From assembly GCA_005879985.1 (NCBI GenBank), contig VBIA01000120.1:1-64000 (forward strand): a stretch of 64,000 nucleotides of DNA, given 5' to 3'. This document shows, piece by piece, positions 53,646-60,762 of this stretch; within the stretch, counting starts at the first letter, position 1; each line of letters begins with the position of its first letter. This stretch comes from Chloroflexota bacterium (GTDB taxonomy: Bacteria > Chloroflexota > Dormibacteria > Dormibacterales > Dormibacteraceae). Under the pieces are notes generated by a model. It worked only from the letters and a program-made list of their open reading frames with translations, was not told where the DNA came from and ran no database searches. A program made the position numbers and the translations under genes.

Positions 53646-54694
53646 GCCGGATAAACGCCTACGTCCGTCGCTTTGAACGAAAGCCACACCTCGCTGCCTT
53701 CGGCGAGGCGCAGCTCGGCCAGCGAAGCCGGCGTCACCTCGGCGACCATGGGCACCGGTCCGACCACCCGCACGCGCGCCCGGTCGCCCGCGATCTCGAT
53801 CGCATCTGCGCGCCCCTGCCAGACGTTGCGCGGGCTCCCTTCCGGGCGCTGGCGGTGAAGCGCTACCGCGCGCGGGTGAATGACGGCGAACACCTCGCCA
53901 GAGGTCGCGCCCGCAGCGGCGACAACATGCCCGCCGTCCGTTCTGACCGATCCGTGGCCGGCAACGCCCCGCAGCAGGTTCACGCCGACGAGGTCCGCGA
54001 CGTAGGCGGACCGGGGACGCTCGGTCACCTCAGCCGGCGTGCCTTGCTGCACGAGCTTTCCGTTCTCGATGATGATCAGCCGGTCCGCAAGGGCCACCGC
54101 CTCGAGTGGGTCGTGCGTGACCAGGAGCCGTACGCCGTCGAACGAGGCCAGGTGGCGCTTCAGGTCGCGCCGCACCTCGGTGCGGGCGCTTGCATCAAGC
54201 GCGGCCATGGGCTCGTCCAGCAGGAGCAGGCGAGGGTCGGGCGCGAGGGCGCGCGCCAGCGCGGCTCGCTGCCGCTGGCCGCCTGACAGGTGGCTGGGGC
54301 GGGCCGAAGCGAGCTCTTGCAGCCCGACACGCTCGAGCCAGCGGGTGGCCTTCTGCCTCGCCACCGCTGAGCTCGCGCCGCGAGCGGTCACGCCGAACGC
54401 CACGTTGTCGAGGACGCTCATGTGCGGAAACAGCAGGTACTCCTGGAAGACAAACCCGATGGGACGCTTCTCGGTCGGAACGTAACTCGCGGTGGCACTG
54501 TCCTCCAGCAACGCGCCGTCAAGGCGGACGTGGCCACGGGCGATAGGGATGAGTCCGGCCAGCGCGCGCAGCAGCGTCGTCTTGCCCGCGCCGTTTGGCC
54601 CGAGCAACGCCACGACCTCTCCGGCGCGGATCTCGAGCGCGACATCGAGGTCCAGCGCACCCAGCCGCAGCTGCACCGCGGCCTCCAGCGTCAC
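53642..54694 (-). CDS. modC: molybdate ABC transporter ATP-binding protein
   Basis: A 350-residue ABC ATPase with C-terminal TOBE/Mop-type domain. Walker A is GPNGAGKTTLLRALAG, the signature loop is LSGGQRQRAALARAL, Walker B is RLLLLDEPMAALD and the switch His is in LLVTHDPLEAVALADR. The last 100 residues carry the regulatory domain, with RARVRVVGPVPMVAEVTPAS. The downstream order modC, modB, modA on the minus strand (transcribed modA first) and the Mop-domain regulator upstream identify molybdate or tungstate as the substrate. Starts and stops overlap throughout the operon. Confidence 0.92.
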   Translation of the reverse strand: MTLEAAVQLRLGALDLDVALEIRAGEVVALLGPNGAGKTTLLRALAGLIPIARGHVRLDGALLEDSATASYVPTEKRPIGFVFQEYLLFPHMSVLDNVAFGVTARGASSAVARQKATRWLERVGLQELASARPSHLSGGQRQRAALARALAPDPRLLLLDEPMAALDASARTEVRRDLKRHLASFDGVRLLVTHDPLEAVALADRLIIIENGKLVQQGTPAEVTERPRSAYVADLVGVNLLRGVAGHGSVRTDGGHVVAAAGATSGEVFAVIHPRAVALHRQRPEGSPRNVWQGRADAIEIAGDRARVRVVGPVPMVAEVTPASLAELRLAEGSEVWLSFKATDVGVYPA

Positions 54695-55476
54695 GCGGTC
54701 CCCAGCCAGCGATGACGCAGGCCCACGAGCACAGCAACCGAGATCGCCAGGAGCACCAGGCTCAGGACGAACGAGGCCTGCGGGTGGTCGCTTTCCAGCA
54801 GCAGGTAGACCGCGAGCGGCATCGTCTGAGTGACGCCAGGAAAGTTGCCCGCGAAGGTGATGGTGGCGCCGAACTCACCGAGGGCGCGCGCCCAGCACAG
54901 CACGGCGCCGGCCGCAAGCGATGGCGCGATGAGCGGTACGGTCACCCGCCAGAACACGGTCCAGCGTCCGGCGCCGAGCGTCCGCGCAGCGTCCTCGTAG
55001 CGCCGGTCCATCGAGCGCAGTCCGGCCTCGACCGTCAGGACGAGGAACGGCATGGCCACGAACGTCTCCGCCATCACGACAGCCGCGGTGGTGAACGGGA
55101 GCGTGACGCCGATCGAGGCGAGCCACGCCCCGATGAGGCCGCGCCTTCCGAATGCGAGCAGCAGCGCGACGCCGCCCACGACCGGCGGCAGGACCATCGG
55201 CAGCGTCGTGAGCGCGCGCAGCAGGCCGCGGCCTGGAAACTCGACGCGCGCGTAGATCCACGCCAGCGGAACGCCAAGCACCAGCGCCACGACCGTCGCG
55301 GAAATCGATGCGACCATCGACAGTCGCAGCGCGTCGAGCGATACGGGCGTGATCAGCTCGCGCGCGGCGTCATTCCACGGCGTGCGCGCGAGCAGGCCCG
55401 CCAGCGGCAGGACGAAGAACGCGGCTCCTGCGGCCGCGAGCACCGCGACCGGGATCGGGACCCGCTCTCTCCTCAC
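54691..55476 (-). CDS. modB: molybdate ABC transporter permease
   Basis: The start is the GTG at 55476 (RRERVPIPVAVLAAAGAAFF) overlapping the modA stop as GTGA; the track adds residues from modA. The 261-residue permease has about six membrane helices (VPIPVAVLAAAGAAFFVLPL, LRLSMVASISATVVALVLGVP, TLPMVLPPVVGGVALLLAFG and others). The EAA-type coupling loop is EDAARTLGAGRWTVFWRVTVPL. It forms the membrane channel with ModC and receives molybdate from ModA. The coupling order in the operon is modA, modB, modC. Confidence 0.93.
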   Translation of the reverse strand: MRRERVPIPVAVLAAAGAAFFVLPLAGLLARTPWNDAARELITPVSLDALRLSMVASISATVVALVLGVPLAWIYARVEFPGRGLLRALTTLPMVLPPVVGGVALLLAFGRRGLIGAWLASIGVTLPFTTAAVVMAETFVAMPFLVLTVEAGLRSMDRRYEDAARTLGAGRWTVFWRVTVPLIAPSLAAGAVLCWARALGEFGATITFAGNFPGVTQTMPLAVYLLLESDHPQASFVLSLVLLAISVAVLVGLRHRWLGTA

Positions 55477-56201
55477 GCCGGCAGGAAGCCGTACCCGTGT
55501 AGAACTGCCTGCCCTTGCGCCGAAAGCAGGTCGCCGATGAAGCCCTCGGCCCACGCACGGTTGCGCGCCGACTTCAAAACGGCGGCGGGATACGTCGCCA
55601 CGACATTCTCGCTGTCCGGAATGAGGACGCCCTGCACCTTGACGCCGGCCGCCGTGACGTCGGTGACATACACGATGCCGGCGTCGGCCTCCCCCAGCTC
55701 GATCTTGCCGACGACTGACTTGACGTCGGTTTCGAGGCTCTTTGGCGTCACAGTGACGCCGGCCCTGGCGAGGATCTGCGAGGCGTACTTACCCGCCGGA
55801 ACGGTCGGTGCAGCCGAGATGTAGATGATGTCCGAGCGGGTGAGATCGGCGAGGCTGTGGATCCCTTTCGGGTTGCCGGCGGCAACGACTATCTCGAGCT
55901 TGTTGTGAGCAAAGACCCTGGGCGTCTCGGCGAGCAGGCCGTCCTTTTCCAGTCTGTCCATGTTGGCCGTGTCAGCTGACGCGAGCACGTCCGCCTGGGC
56001 GCCGTTCTCGATCTGTGTGACCAGCGTCGGCGAGCCCGCGAAGTTGTAGATCCACGCGAGGCCGTCATGAGCAGGCAGCGCCTTGAATGCTTCTGTCAGC
56101 GAGGCGGCTGCGAACACATAAACCGGGTGGACTCCGCCGACCGGAGCATTGGCCGTCGGGCCACATGCGCTGCACAGGACAACCAGCGCGACCCACCGCA
56201 T
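55473..56201 (-). CDS. modA: molybdate-binding lipoprotein
   Basis: A 242-residue solute-binding protein with lipoprotein signal (MRWVALVVLCSACGP, lipobox Cys). Family motifs are YVFAAASLTEAFKAL at the N-terminus with the Ser that contacts the oxyanion, YNFAGSPTLVTQIENGAQAD, and SVVGKIELGEADAGIVYVTDV with the Tyr-Thr ligand region. It should bind molybdate or tungstate outside the membrane and hand it to ModB. The ATG shares a base with the stop of the Mop-domain regulator (TGATG), so regulator and transporter form one operon. Confidence 0.93.
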   Translation of the reverse strand: MRWVALVVLCSACGPTANAPVGGVHPVYVFAAASLTEAFKALPAHDGLAWIYNFAGSPTLVTQIENGAQADVLASADTANMDRLEKDGLLAETPRVFAHNKLEIVVAAGNPKGIHSLADLTRSDIIYISAAPTVPAGKYASQILARAGVTVTPKSLETDVKSVVGKIELGEADAGIVYVTDVTAAGVKVQGVLIPDSENVVATYPAAVLKSARNRAWAEGFIGDLLSAQGQAVLHGYGFLPA

Positions 56202-56593
56202 CAGCGCGGCAGCTCGATGACCACGTTGGTCGACTTGACGGAAGCGACGGCAACCACCCCCGGCTTGAGGCCGAGCGCGTCGGCCGACTCACGCGAGATC
56301 AGCGAGACGATGCGGTGCGGGCCGGCCTGCATCTCGACCTGAGCCATCACCGTGTCCTTGACCACGCGCGTGACGATGCCGGGGAACCGGTTGCGCGCGG
56401 ACTCGCGGATCATCTCCGGCGGTTCTGTCTTCGCCTGGGCGGCCATGTAGCGCGCCAGCGCGGCGCTGTCGATCAGGCGCTGGCCGCCCGCGGATCGCAC
56501 GGTCTTGAGCTCCCCCGCGTCAACGAGCCTGCGCACGGTGTCGGGGCTGACGCGCAGGAGCTCGGCCGCCTGTCCGATTCGTAGACGTGCCAA
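56201..56593 (-). CDS. molybdenum-responsive regulator: excisionase/MerR-type HTH plus Mop domain
   Basis: A 130-residue protein starting at TTG. The first 55 residues are a helix-turn-helix of the MerR/excisionase type (RIGQAAELLRVSPDTVRRLV with AGGQRLIDSAALARYM). The last 70 residues are one Mop/TOBE domain (NRFPGIVTRVVKDTVMAQVE, ALGLKPGVVAVASVKSTNVV), which binds molybdate at a subunit interface. It is a compact substitute for ModE that lacks the ModE-type winged helix. It is the first gene of the mod operon and probably controls it. The operator has not been recognised in the 58-bp upstream gap. Confidence 0.85.
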   Translation of the reverse strand: MARLRIGQAAELLRVSPDTVRRLVDAGELKTVRSAGGQRLIDSAALARYMAAQAKTEPPEMIRESARNRFPGIVTRVVKDTVMAQVEMQAGPHRIVSLISRESADALGLKPGVVAVASVKSTNVVIELPR

Positions 56594-56651
56594 TTCGACA
56601 GAACTTTAGCAAATGCGGCGATTTTCGGCGGATTGCTGGCAGGTGCGGGCT

Positions 56652-57485
56652 TTATTTGCTCTGGTATGGGGCGGTCAGCTTGGCGAGCTCGTTGAGTTTC
56701 ATCAAGGCAGGCGCCCGGCCGTCGGGCGAGACGTAGAAGATGCACCGCTCCACGCCGACCGCCGCAGCCCTCTCGATGTCCTCGGCGGTGGCGCGCGGAT
56801 AGAACGTGACCTCGACATGGCCGCGTCCGGCCTCGGCCTCCATCTGCCGAAGCTCGCCGATGCGCTGCAGCGCGGCGCCTCGGTTCGGCATCCAGCCGTC
56901 GCAATAGGCGATCACCCGCTTCAGGGTGTTAGGGCCGTTGCCACCCAGGATGATCGGAGGGTGCGGCTTCTGCACCGGCTTCGGCCAGAACCAGCTCTTC
57001 TCGATGTGCACCATGTCGCCGTTGTACTCGGCCTCGTCCTGAATCCACAGCGCCTTGATCGCCTCCACCCGCTCACGCAGCAGCTTCCAGCGCGTCTCGA
57101 ACGCGGTGCCGTGGTCGGCCATCTCCTCGCGGTTCCAGCCGCCCCCGATGCCGAACAGAAAGCGTCCGTTGGAGAGGAGGTCGAGGCTTGCTGCCTCCTT
57201 GGCGGTGTGGATGGGATCACGCTCGATGAGGAGGCAGATGCCCGTGCCGACCAGCAGCGTCTTTGAGGCGAGCGCCGCCGCGGTGAGCGCGATAAACGGA
57301 TCCATCGTGTGCATGTACATGCGGGGCAGCTCGCCGCCCGCGGGGTAGGGCGTCAGCCGGCTCACAGGGATGTGCGAGTGCTCTGCCACCCACAGCGACT
57401 CGAAGCCGGCCTGCTCGACAGCCGGCGCGAGCTCGGTCATCGAGATCGAGTAGTCGGTCGGAAAGATCGCGATGCCGAACTTCAC
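56652..57485 (-). CDS. LLM-class F420-dependent oxidoreductase-like protein
   Basis: The start is the GTG at 57485 (KFGIAIFPTDYSISM), giving 277 residues; the longer track frame passes through a terminator. It is a luciferase-like TIM barrel with LWVAEHSHIPVSRLTPYPAG, FIALTAAALASKTLLVGTG, SNGRFLFGIGGGWNREEM and the C-terminal PHPPIILGGNGPNTLKRVIAYCDGW. The pattern matches the F420-dependent group. It would move hydride between F420 and an unknown substrate. There is no operon partner. The gene follows the mod operon but is separated by a 58-bp gap on the same strand. Confidence 0.85.
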   Translation of the reverse strand: MKFGIAIFPTDYSISMTELAPAVEQAGFESLWVAEHSHIPVSRLTPYPAGGELPRMYMHTMDPFIALTAAALASKTLLVGTGICLLIERDPIHTAKEAASLDLLSNGRFLFGIGGGWNREEMADHGTAFETRWKLLRERVEAIKALWIQDEAEYNGDMVHIEKSWFWPKPVQKPHPPIILGGNGPNTLKRVIAYCDGWMPNRGAALQRIGELRQMEAEAGRGHVEVTFYPRATAEDIERAAAVGVERCIFYVSPDGRAPALMKLNELAKLTAPYQSK

Positions 57486-57519
57486 GGCAACAATCGTGAA
57501 GCTTTCAGAAAAGGAAGAA

Positions 57520-57539
57520 GGGCCGGTGCGAGCCGGCCC
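57520..57539 (-). terminator. intrinsic terminator of the upstream small membrane protein gene
   Basis: A perfect 7-bp hairpin GGGCCGG-TGCGAG-CCGGCCC, followed on the minus strand by TTCTTCCTTTTCTG. It lies 22 bp after the stop at 57562 and before the LLM oxidoreductase start. Confidence 0.7.
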
Positions 57540-57561
57540 TGTCCGAAAGTCGAGCGAGCTG

Positions 57562-57969
57562 CTACGCGCTCGGCGATGCCGCCGGCGAGCCGCCGCCGCC
57601 GCCGCTCGGAAGCTGAACAGGCGACTGGACCGTCGTCTGGTTCGGCGGCGCGGTGGTGGTCGGCACGGCGCCAAACCAGTTCCAGCGCGTGAAGCCGAAG
57701 AACAGCAGGATCAGCACGACCAGCGCGATGAGCGCCGCCGCCATGCCTGGCCCGGCGCCAGTCACGTCACCGCTTGTCTCGACGACCTCGGAGCCGGCCG
57801 GGCTCCAGTATCGCCGGACGCTGTATCCGCCGGCGCCAAGCAGCGCCGCGAGGACGATCACGACAAGGATGATGAACAGGAAAGTGCCCAAAACCGCGAA
57901 GACCTCCTCTTGTGAGAATTCCCCGTTTTGGTGCGCGAAGCTCTCCGCGCCCCAATTGGTAACGCCCAT
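57562..57969 (-). CDS. small two-helix membrane protein
   Basis: The start is the ATG at 57969 (GVTNWGAESFAHQNGEFSQE), giving 135 residues; the track extension overlaps the next gene. Two membrane segments are visible (VFAVLGTFLFIILVVIVLAALLGAGG and AAALIALVVLILLFFGF), joined by a short loop with RRYWSPAGSEVVE. The C-terminal tail is Pro/Ser/Gly-rich (PSGGGGGSPAASPSA) and probably lies outside. Not recognised. It ends at a strong terminator and is 32 bp downstream of another small membrane protein on the same strand. Confidence 0.6.
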   Translation of the reverse strand: MGVTNWGAESFAHQNGEFSQEEVFAVLGTFLFIILVVIVLAALLGAGGYSVRRYWSPAGSEVVETSGDVTGAGPGMAAALIALVVLILLFFGFTRWNWFGAVPTTTAPPNQTTVQSPVQLPSGGGGGSPAASPSA

Positions 57970-58001
57970 CGAGGCGCTGTGTACGCGTACTTGAACTCGC
58001 C

Positions 58002-58298
58002 CTAGTGGGCGATGCGCTCGGCGGCGGACTTGATGGTGGAAAGCGGACGTTCGAGCCGGTCGCCCACCGATGTCGTCGCGTCGTGCAGGCGCATGACCAG
58101 GGTCCTCCGCCTGCGCCGGCGGACGATCATCACCGCGGCGCCGACGCCGACCAGCGCGGCAAGCCCGGCCGCGACGATGGTGACGCCGTGCCGCTCGACA
58201 AACGGTCGGGCGCGCTCGTCGATCAGCTCCACACCACTCTCCACGCTCTCGAGGATCGCCCTTGCCTGACGTTCGATCTCGGCCGTGGAACCTTTCAT
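58002..58298 (-). CDS. small single-pass membrane protein
   Basis: A 98-residue protein (MKGSTAEIERQARAILESVE). It has an amphipathic N-terminal helix, one membrane segment (VTIVAAGLAALVGVGAAVMIV) followed by a run of six Arg residues (RRRRRR), and a C-terminal helix (LVMRLHDATTSVGDRLERPL). The layout resembles envelope-stress or cell-surface helper proteins of the DUF3618/YtxH type, but I cannot assign a family. It is divergent from the PAP2 phosphatase gene with a 42-bp gap. Confidence 0.6.
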   Translation of the reverse strand: MKGSTAEIERQARAILESVESGVELIDERARPFVERHGVTIVAAGLAALVGVGAAVMIVRRRRRRTLVMRLHDATTSVGDRLERPLSTIKSAAERIAH

Positions 58299-58340
58299 AA
58301 CAAGAGCACAACGCTTGAAGCCGGTGCTTTACCGATAGGG

Positions 58341-58910
58341 ATGCGTTTAGCTCTTGTGGAAGCCGCGCCCAACCCCGTACGCCCTGCGCCGACGACGTTC
58401 GACCGCCACCTGTTCCAGGCCCTCCACGACCTGCCGCACTCGCCGGTGACTGATCGATACGGCAGCGCCATCTCCGACGCCGGCGAGGGGCTCGGCTGGG
58501 TCATCGCCGGCATCGGCCTGGCCTGGCTTGGCGGACCGAAGGGTCGGCGAGCGGGCATCGCGACCGCGCTCGCGAGCCTGTCGGCCAGCTACGTAGTGCA
58601 GCGGATGATGAAGCCGATCTTTCGGCGGCGCAGGCCTTTCGTGGATCGCGAGGTGCTGGTGGTCGGGATCAAACCGGCCGACGCATCGTTTCCGTCAGGC
58701 CACACGGCCGCGTCCTTCGCGGCGGCCACCGCGCTGACTACCTTCTATCCGGGCGCCGCTCCGATGGTGTTCACCCTCGCTGCCGGGGTCGGCATGTCGC
58801 GGGTGTACCTGGGGCATCACTTCCCAAGCGACGTCGCTGTAGGCGCGATGGTCGGTGGCGGCATCGGCACGGGCATCGCGTGGGCTCTCCGCCTGGCGGA
58901 CCGGCTCTAG
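58341..58910 (+). CDS. PAP2-family phosphatase
   Basis: The ATG at 58341 gives 189 residues; the track extension covers the divergent gene. The three PAP2 catalytic motifs are intact: KPIFRRRRPF, PSGHTAASF with the phosphate-binding His, and SRVYLGHHFPSDV with the nucleophilic His. Four to five membrane segments surround them. It should remove phosphate from a lipid such as undecaprenyl pyrophosphate or phosphatidate. The convergent neighbour is a lipid kinase of the DAG-kinase family, so the pair could set the level of a phospholipid pool, an inference. Confidence 0.9.
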   Translation: MRLALVEAAPNPVRPAPTTFDRHLFQALHDLPHSPVTDRYGSAISDAGEGLGWVIAGIGLAWLGGPKGRRAGIATALASLSASYVVQRMMKPIFRRRRPFVDREVLVVGIKPADASFPSGHTAASFAAATALTTFYPGAAPMVFTLAAGVGMSRVYLGHHFPSDVAVGAMVGGGIGTGIAWALRLADRL

Positions 58911-58919
58911 CCTGCCGGC

Positions 58920-59759
58920 TCAGCGAGGGACGATGAACTTCAGCCGGCTCAGCTCCGCGGATACCGTCAGCGGCGTGTAGCCGGCGGGCACGTGGTCCGC
59001 ATAGGCGCGGACCCGCGGCTTCGTCACGACGCGGAGCTTGCGAAACCTGAATACCTGGCCCGCGCCCTTCTCGCGGTGCTTGGCGAGCAGCGCAGATGCG
59101 AGCGCGCGACCGGCGATGTCCAGATGCGTGCTGCCCGCCTGCGCCGAGAAATCGAGGTAGCGATCCGCAGGCGTCGAATTACCGACGGGCAGCTGGAAGC
59201 CGGTCGAGTACGTGTTGCTGAAGACCAGCGACATGGCTGTGCCGCTACGCACGAGGTCCTTCGACAGCTCGTAGCGAAATGGTCGGGCGGTGAGCACGCG
59301 GCGGATCTTGGCGGTGATGCCCTGCAGCCTTCCGTCCTTCGCGTACTCGCCGAGCCGGATCGTCTCTCCGAACAGGCCCACCGCGCACGCCTCGAGGAAG
59401 ACGACGCCGTTGACGTGCCCGAGGGTGATGGAGCGAGCACGCCCACGCTGCGCGACGTCGATCGCTTTGTCGAGGTCTGCAGGCACACGCAGCGACGTGG
59501 CGAAGTTGTTGAAGGTGCCCAGCGGGATGACGCCGATCCGGCACCTCGTGTCGGCCAGCTGGCGCACCACCGCGCCGACGGTGCCGTCGCCGCCCGCCAC
59601 CACAACCTTGGCGTTGGGCGTGACGAGACTCCGAATGCGCTTCACCGCGCCGAAGCGAACCACGGTGTGGTCTGACAGCTCCTGCCGCAGGTGAGCTTCG
59701 GTCTCTGCGTTGAGACCGCCGGCGCGAGAGCTCAGGACCAGGAGTCGGGCAGCAGGCAT
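58920..59759 (-). CDS. diacylglycerol kinase-family lipid kinase
   Basis: A 279-residue member of the DAGK catalytic family (YegS/BmrU-like). The nucleotide loop is VVVAGGDGTVGAVVRQLADT, and the second signature is IGVIPLGTFNNFATSLRVPAD. Its C-terminal beta domain contains PADRYLDFSAQAGSTHLDI. It phosphorylates a lipid alcohol using ATP at the membrane face. The start MPAARLLVLSSRAGGL is compatible with the family. It lies 10 bp from the convergent PAP2 gene. The lipid substrate is unknown. Confidence 0.88.
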   Translation of the reverse strand: MPAARLLVLSSRAGGLNAETEAHLRQELSDHTVVRFGAVKRIRSLVTPNAKVVVAGGDGTVGAVVRQLADTRCRIGVIPLGTFNNFATSLRVPADLDKAIDVAQRGRARSITLGHVNGVVFLEACAVGLFGETIRLGEYAKDGRLQGITAKIRRVLTARPFRYELSKDLVRSGTAMSLVFSNTYSTGFQLPVGNSTPADRYLDFSAQAGSTHLDIAGRALASALLAKHREKGAGQVFRFRKLRVVTKPRVRAYADHVPAGYTPLTVSAELSRLKFIVPR

Positions 59760-59862
59760 CGTCCCTCACCCGCCTAAGTAACCCGGGAGGCTCATCGGTT
59801 ACCGATTTGAGGCGATTCGCGGCCCCCGGCGGACCGGGCGACCCGCAAAAGGAGGTTACGAA

Positions 59863-60036
59863 GTGCTCGTTGCGCTGATCGTGCTGATCTTGCTGCTGCT
59901 CCTCTTTGGAGGCGGCGGGCTGGTGTCTGCATCTCTCACCTTCCTCTGGTGGATCCTGATCATCGGACTCGTGCTGTGGCTCCTCGGTTTCTTCTTCCGG
60001 GCGGCAGAGGGCGGCGGACGCTGGTACTACTGGTAA
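59863..60036 (+). CDS. short hydrophobic membrane protein, absent from ORF track
   Basis: Only 57 residues, below the track cut-off. A perfect ribosome site AAAAGGAGG stands 7 bp before the GTG at 59863. The product (MLVALIVLILLLLLFGGGGL ... LGFFFRAAEGGGRWYYW) has two membrane helices separated by a Gly turn, and ends GRWYYW. The second helix WWILIIGLVLWLLGFFF is Trp/Phe-rich. It lies between the lipid kinase and the selenoprotein-like gene, on the opposite strand to both. Many bacteria have such stress-related short membrane proteins, but no family can be named. Confidence 0.7.
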   Translation: MLVALIVLILLLLLFGGGGLVSASLTFLWWILIIGLVLWLLGFFFRAAEGGGRWYYW

Positions 60037-60073
60037 ACAACCGCCTAGCGCGGTAAGCGTGGCGCGGGCTTGC

Positions 60074-60349
60074 CTACGCCTTGCGCCACGCAATCGCCCG
60101 GCCGAGGCGGCGCTCGAAAGCGGCCGCAACCTCTCCCGGATTCGGGTGTCTCTTCAGCTGAGCCTTGCTGAAGACGAGGTCGCCGTCGAGGATGACCTCG
60201 AACCGCCCGGTGCTACCGCTGCGCAGCTCCACGGTGCGCAGGATGGGCGCCCAGCCGGCCAGCAGCTCGTTGGCCAGGCTCACGGCCTGGTCGAGATAGT
60301 CTCAAGGGACGCAGAACTCGATCGATGCTTCGTGCTTGGGGTCGATCAC
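60074..60349 (-). CDS. Rdx/SelW-like protein with in-frame TGA (candidate selenoprotein)
   Basis: The ORF track splits this gene at a TGA: one ORF ends SIEFCVP (60302) and another begins SLANELLAGWAP (60283), in the same frame. Read through, the 91-residue product from GTG 60349 is IDPKHEASIEFCVP-TGA-DYLDQAVSLANELL and onward to TGRFEVILDGDLVFSKA. This matches the SelW/SelT/SelH Rdx family, where a CxxC or CxxU redox motif is followed by a helix and a Gly-Phe-Glu-Val strand. Here the motif is Cys13-Val-Pro-TGA16, so TGA stands at the selenocysteine position. A 6-bp hairpin with a GU-containing loop follows. The gene ends an operon with two membrane proteins (11-bp gap). A sequencing error or pseudogene remains possible. 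Confidence 0.75.
60274..60304 (-). promoter_or_regulatory. in-frame TGA and candidate bacterial SECIS hairpin
   Basis: The TGA is at 60304-60302. Eleven bases later comes CCAGGC-CGTGA-GCCTGG, a perfect 6-bp stem with a 5-base loop; counting the UGA as 1-3, the G and U of the loop are at 22 and 23. Bacterial SECIS elements are short hairpins directly after the UGA with a GU in the apical loop at about this distance. The fit is by eye. Confidence 0.6.
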
Positions 60350-60360
60350 GTCAAGGGATG

Positions 60361-60762
60361 CTACCCGGTGACGCTGCGCGGTGTTCCGAACTGATTCCGC
60401 ACCGCCTTGCCGCGCAGCAGCAGGATGACGGCGAAGGGCAGCACGCTGTTTACCAGCAGCGACACGGGCCCCCGGTTGGCGCCGATCGGCAACGCGAGCA
60501 TCAGCAGCGAGCCGATCAGACAGGTCCATTCGAGCACCAGCACCGCGCGCCGCGCCCATGTGCGCCTCCACACCACTTCCATGCCGCTCCACACCGTGAA
60601 TCCCGCGAGCGCAAAAGAAAACGCCGCGAGCAACAGCATGTAGACCTCGCCCCCGAGCACGAAGGGCAGCGCGGAGATGCCGGCGAGGAACCAGAACGTC
60701 GCCTGCATGAGCAGCAGCACGAACGCGGCTTCGGGGCGGCTGGTGGCGTTCACGCCTTTCAT
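60361..60762 (-). CDS. small four-helix membrane protein
   Basis: The ATG at 60762 overlaps the upstream stop as ATGA; the product has 133 residues (MKGVNATSRPEAAFVLLLMQ). Four hydrophobic segments are visible (AAFVLLLMQATFWFLAGISA, VYMLLLAAFSFALAGFTVWSG, VLVLEWTCLIGSLLMLALPIG and LLVNSVLPFAVILLL). It has no recognised family. It is the middle gene of the operon ending in the candidate selenoprotein, so a partner in a membrane-linked redox process is possible. The stop TAG is 11 bp before the selenoprotein GTG. Confidence 0.6.
   Translation of the reverse strand: MKGVNATSRPEAAFVLLLMQATFWFLAGISALPFVLGGEVYMLLLAAFSFALAGFTVWSGMEVVWRRTWARRAVLVLEWTCLIGSLLMLALPIGANRGPVSLLVNSVLPFAVILLLRGKAVRNQFGTPRSVTG

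Noticed and set aside
58005-58910. N-terminal extension of the PAP2 ORF
   Set aside because: It lies over a divergent small gene; the ATG at 58341 gives a complete PAP2 protein.
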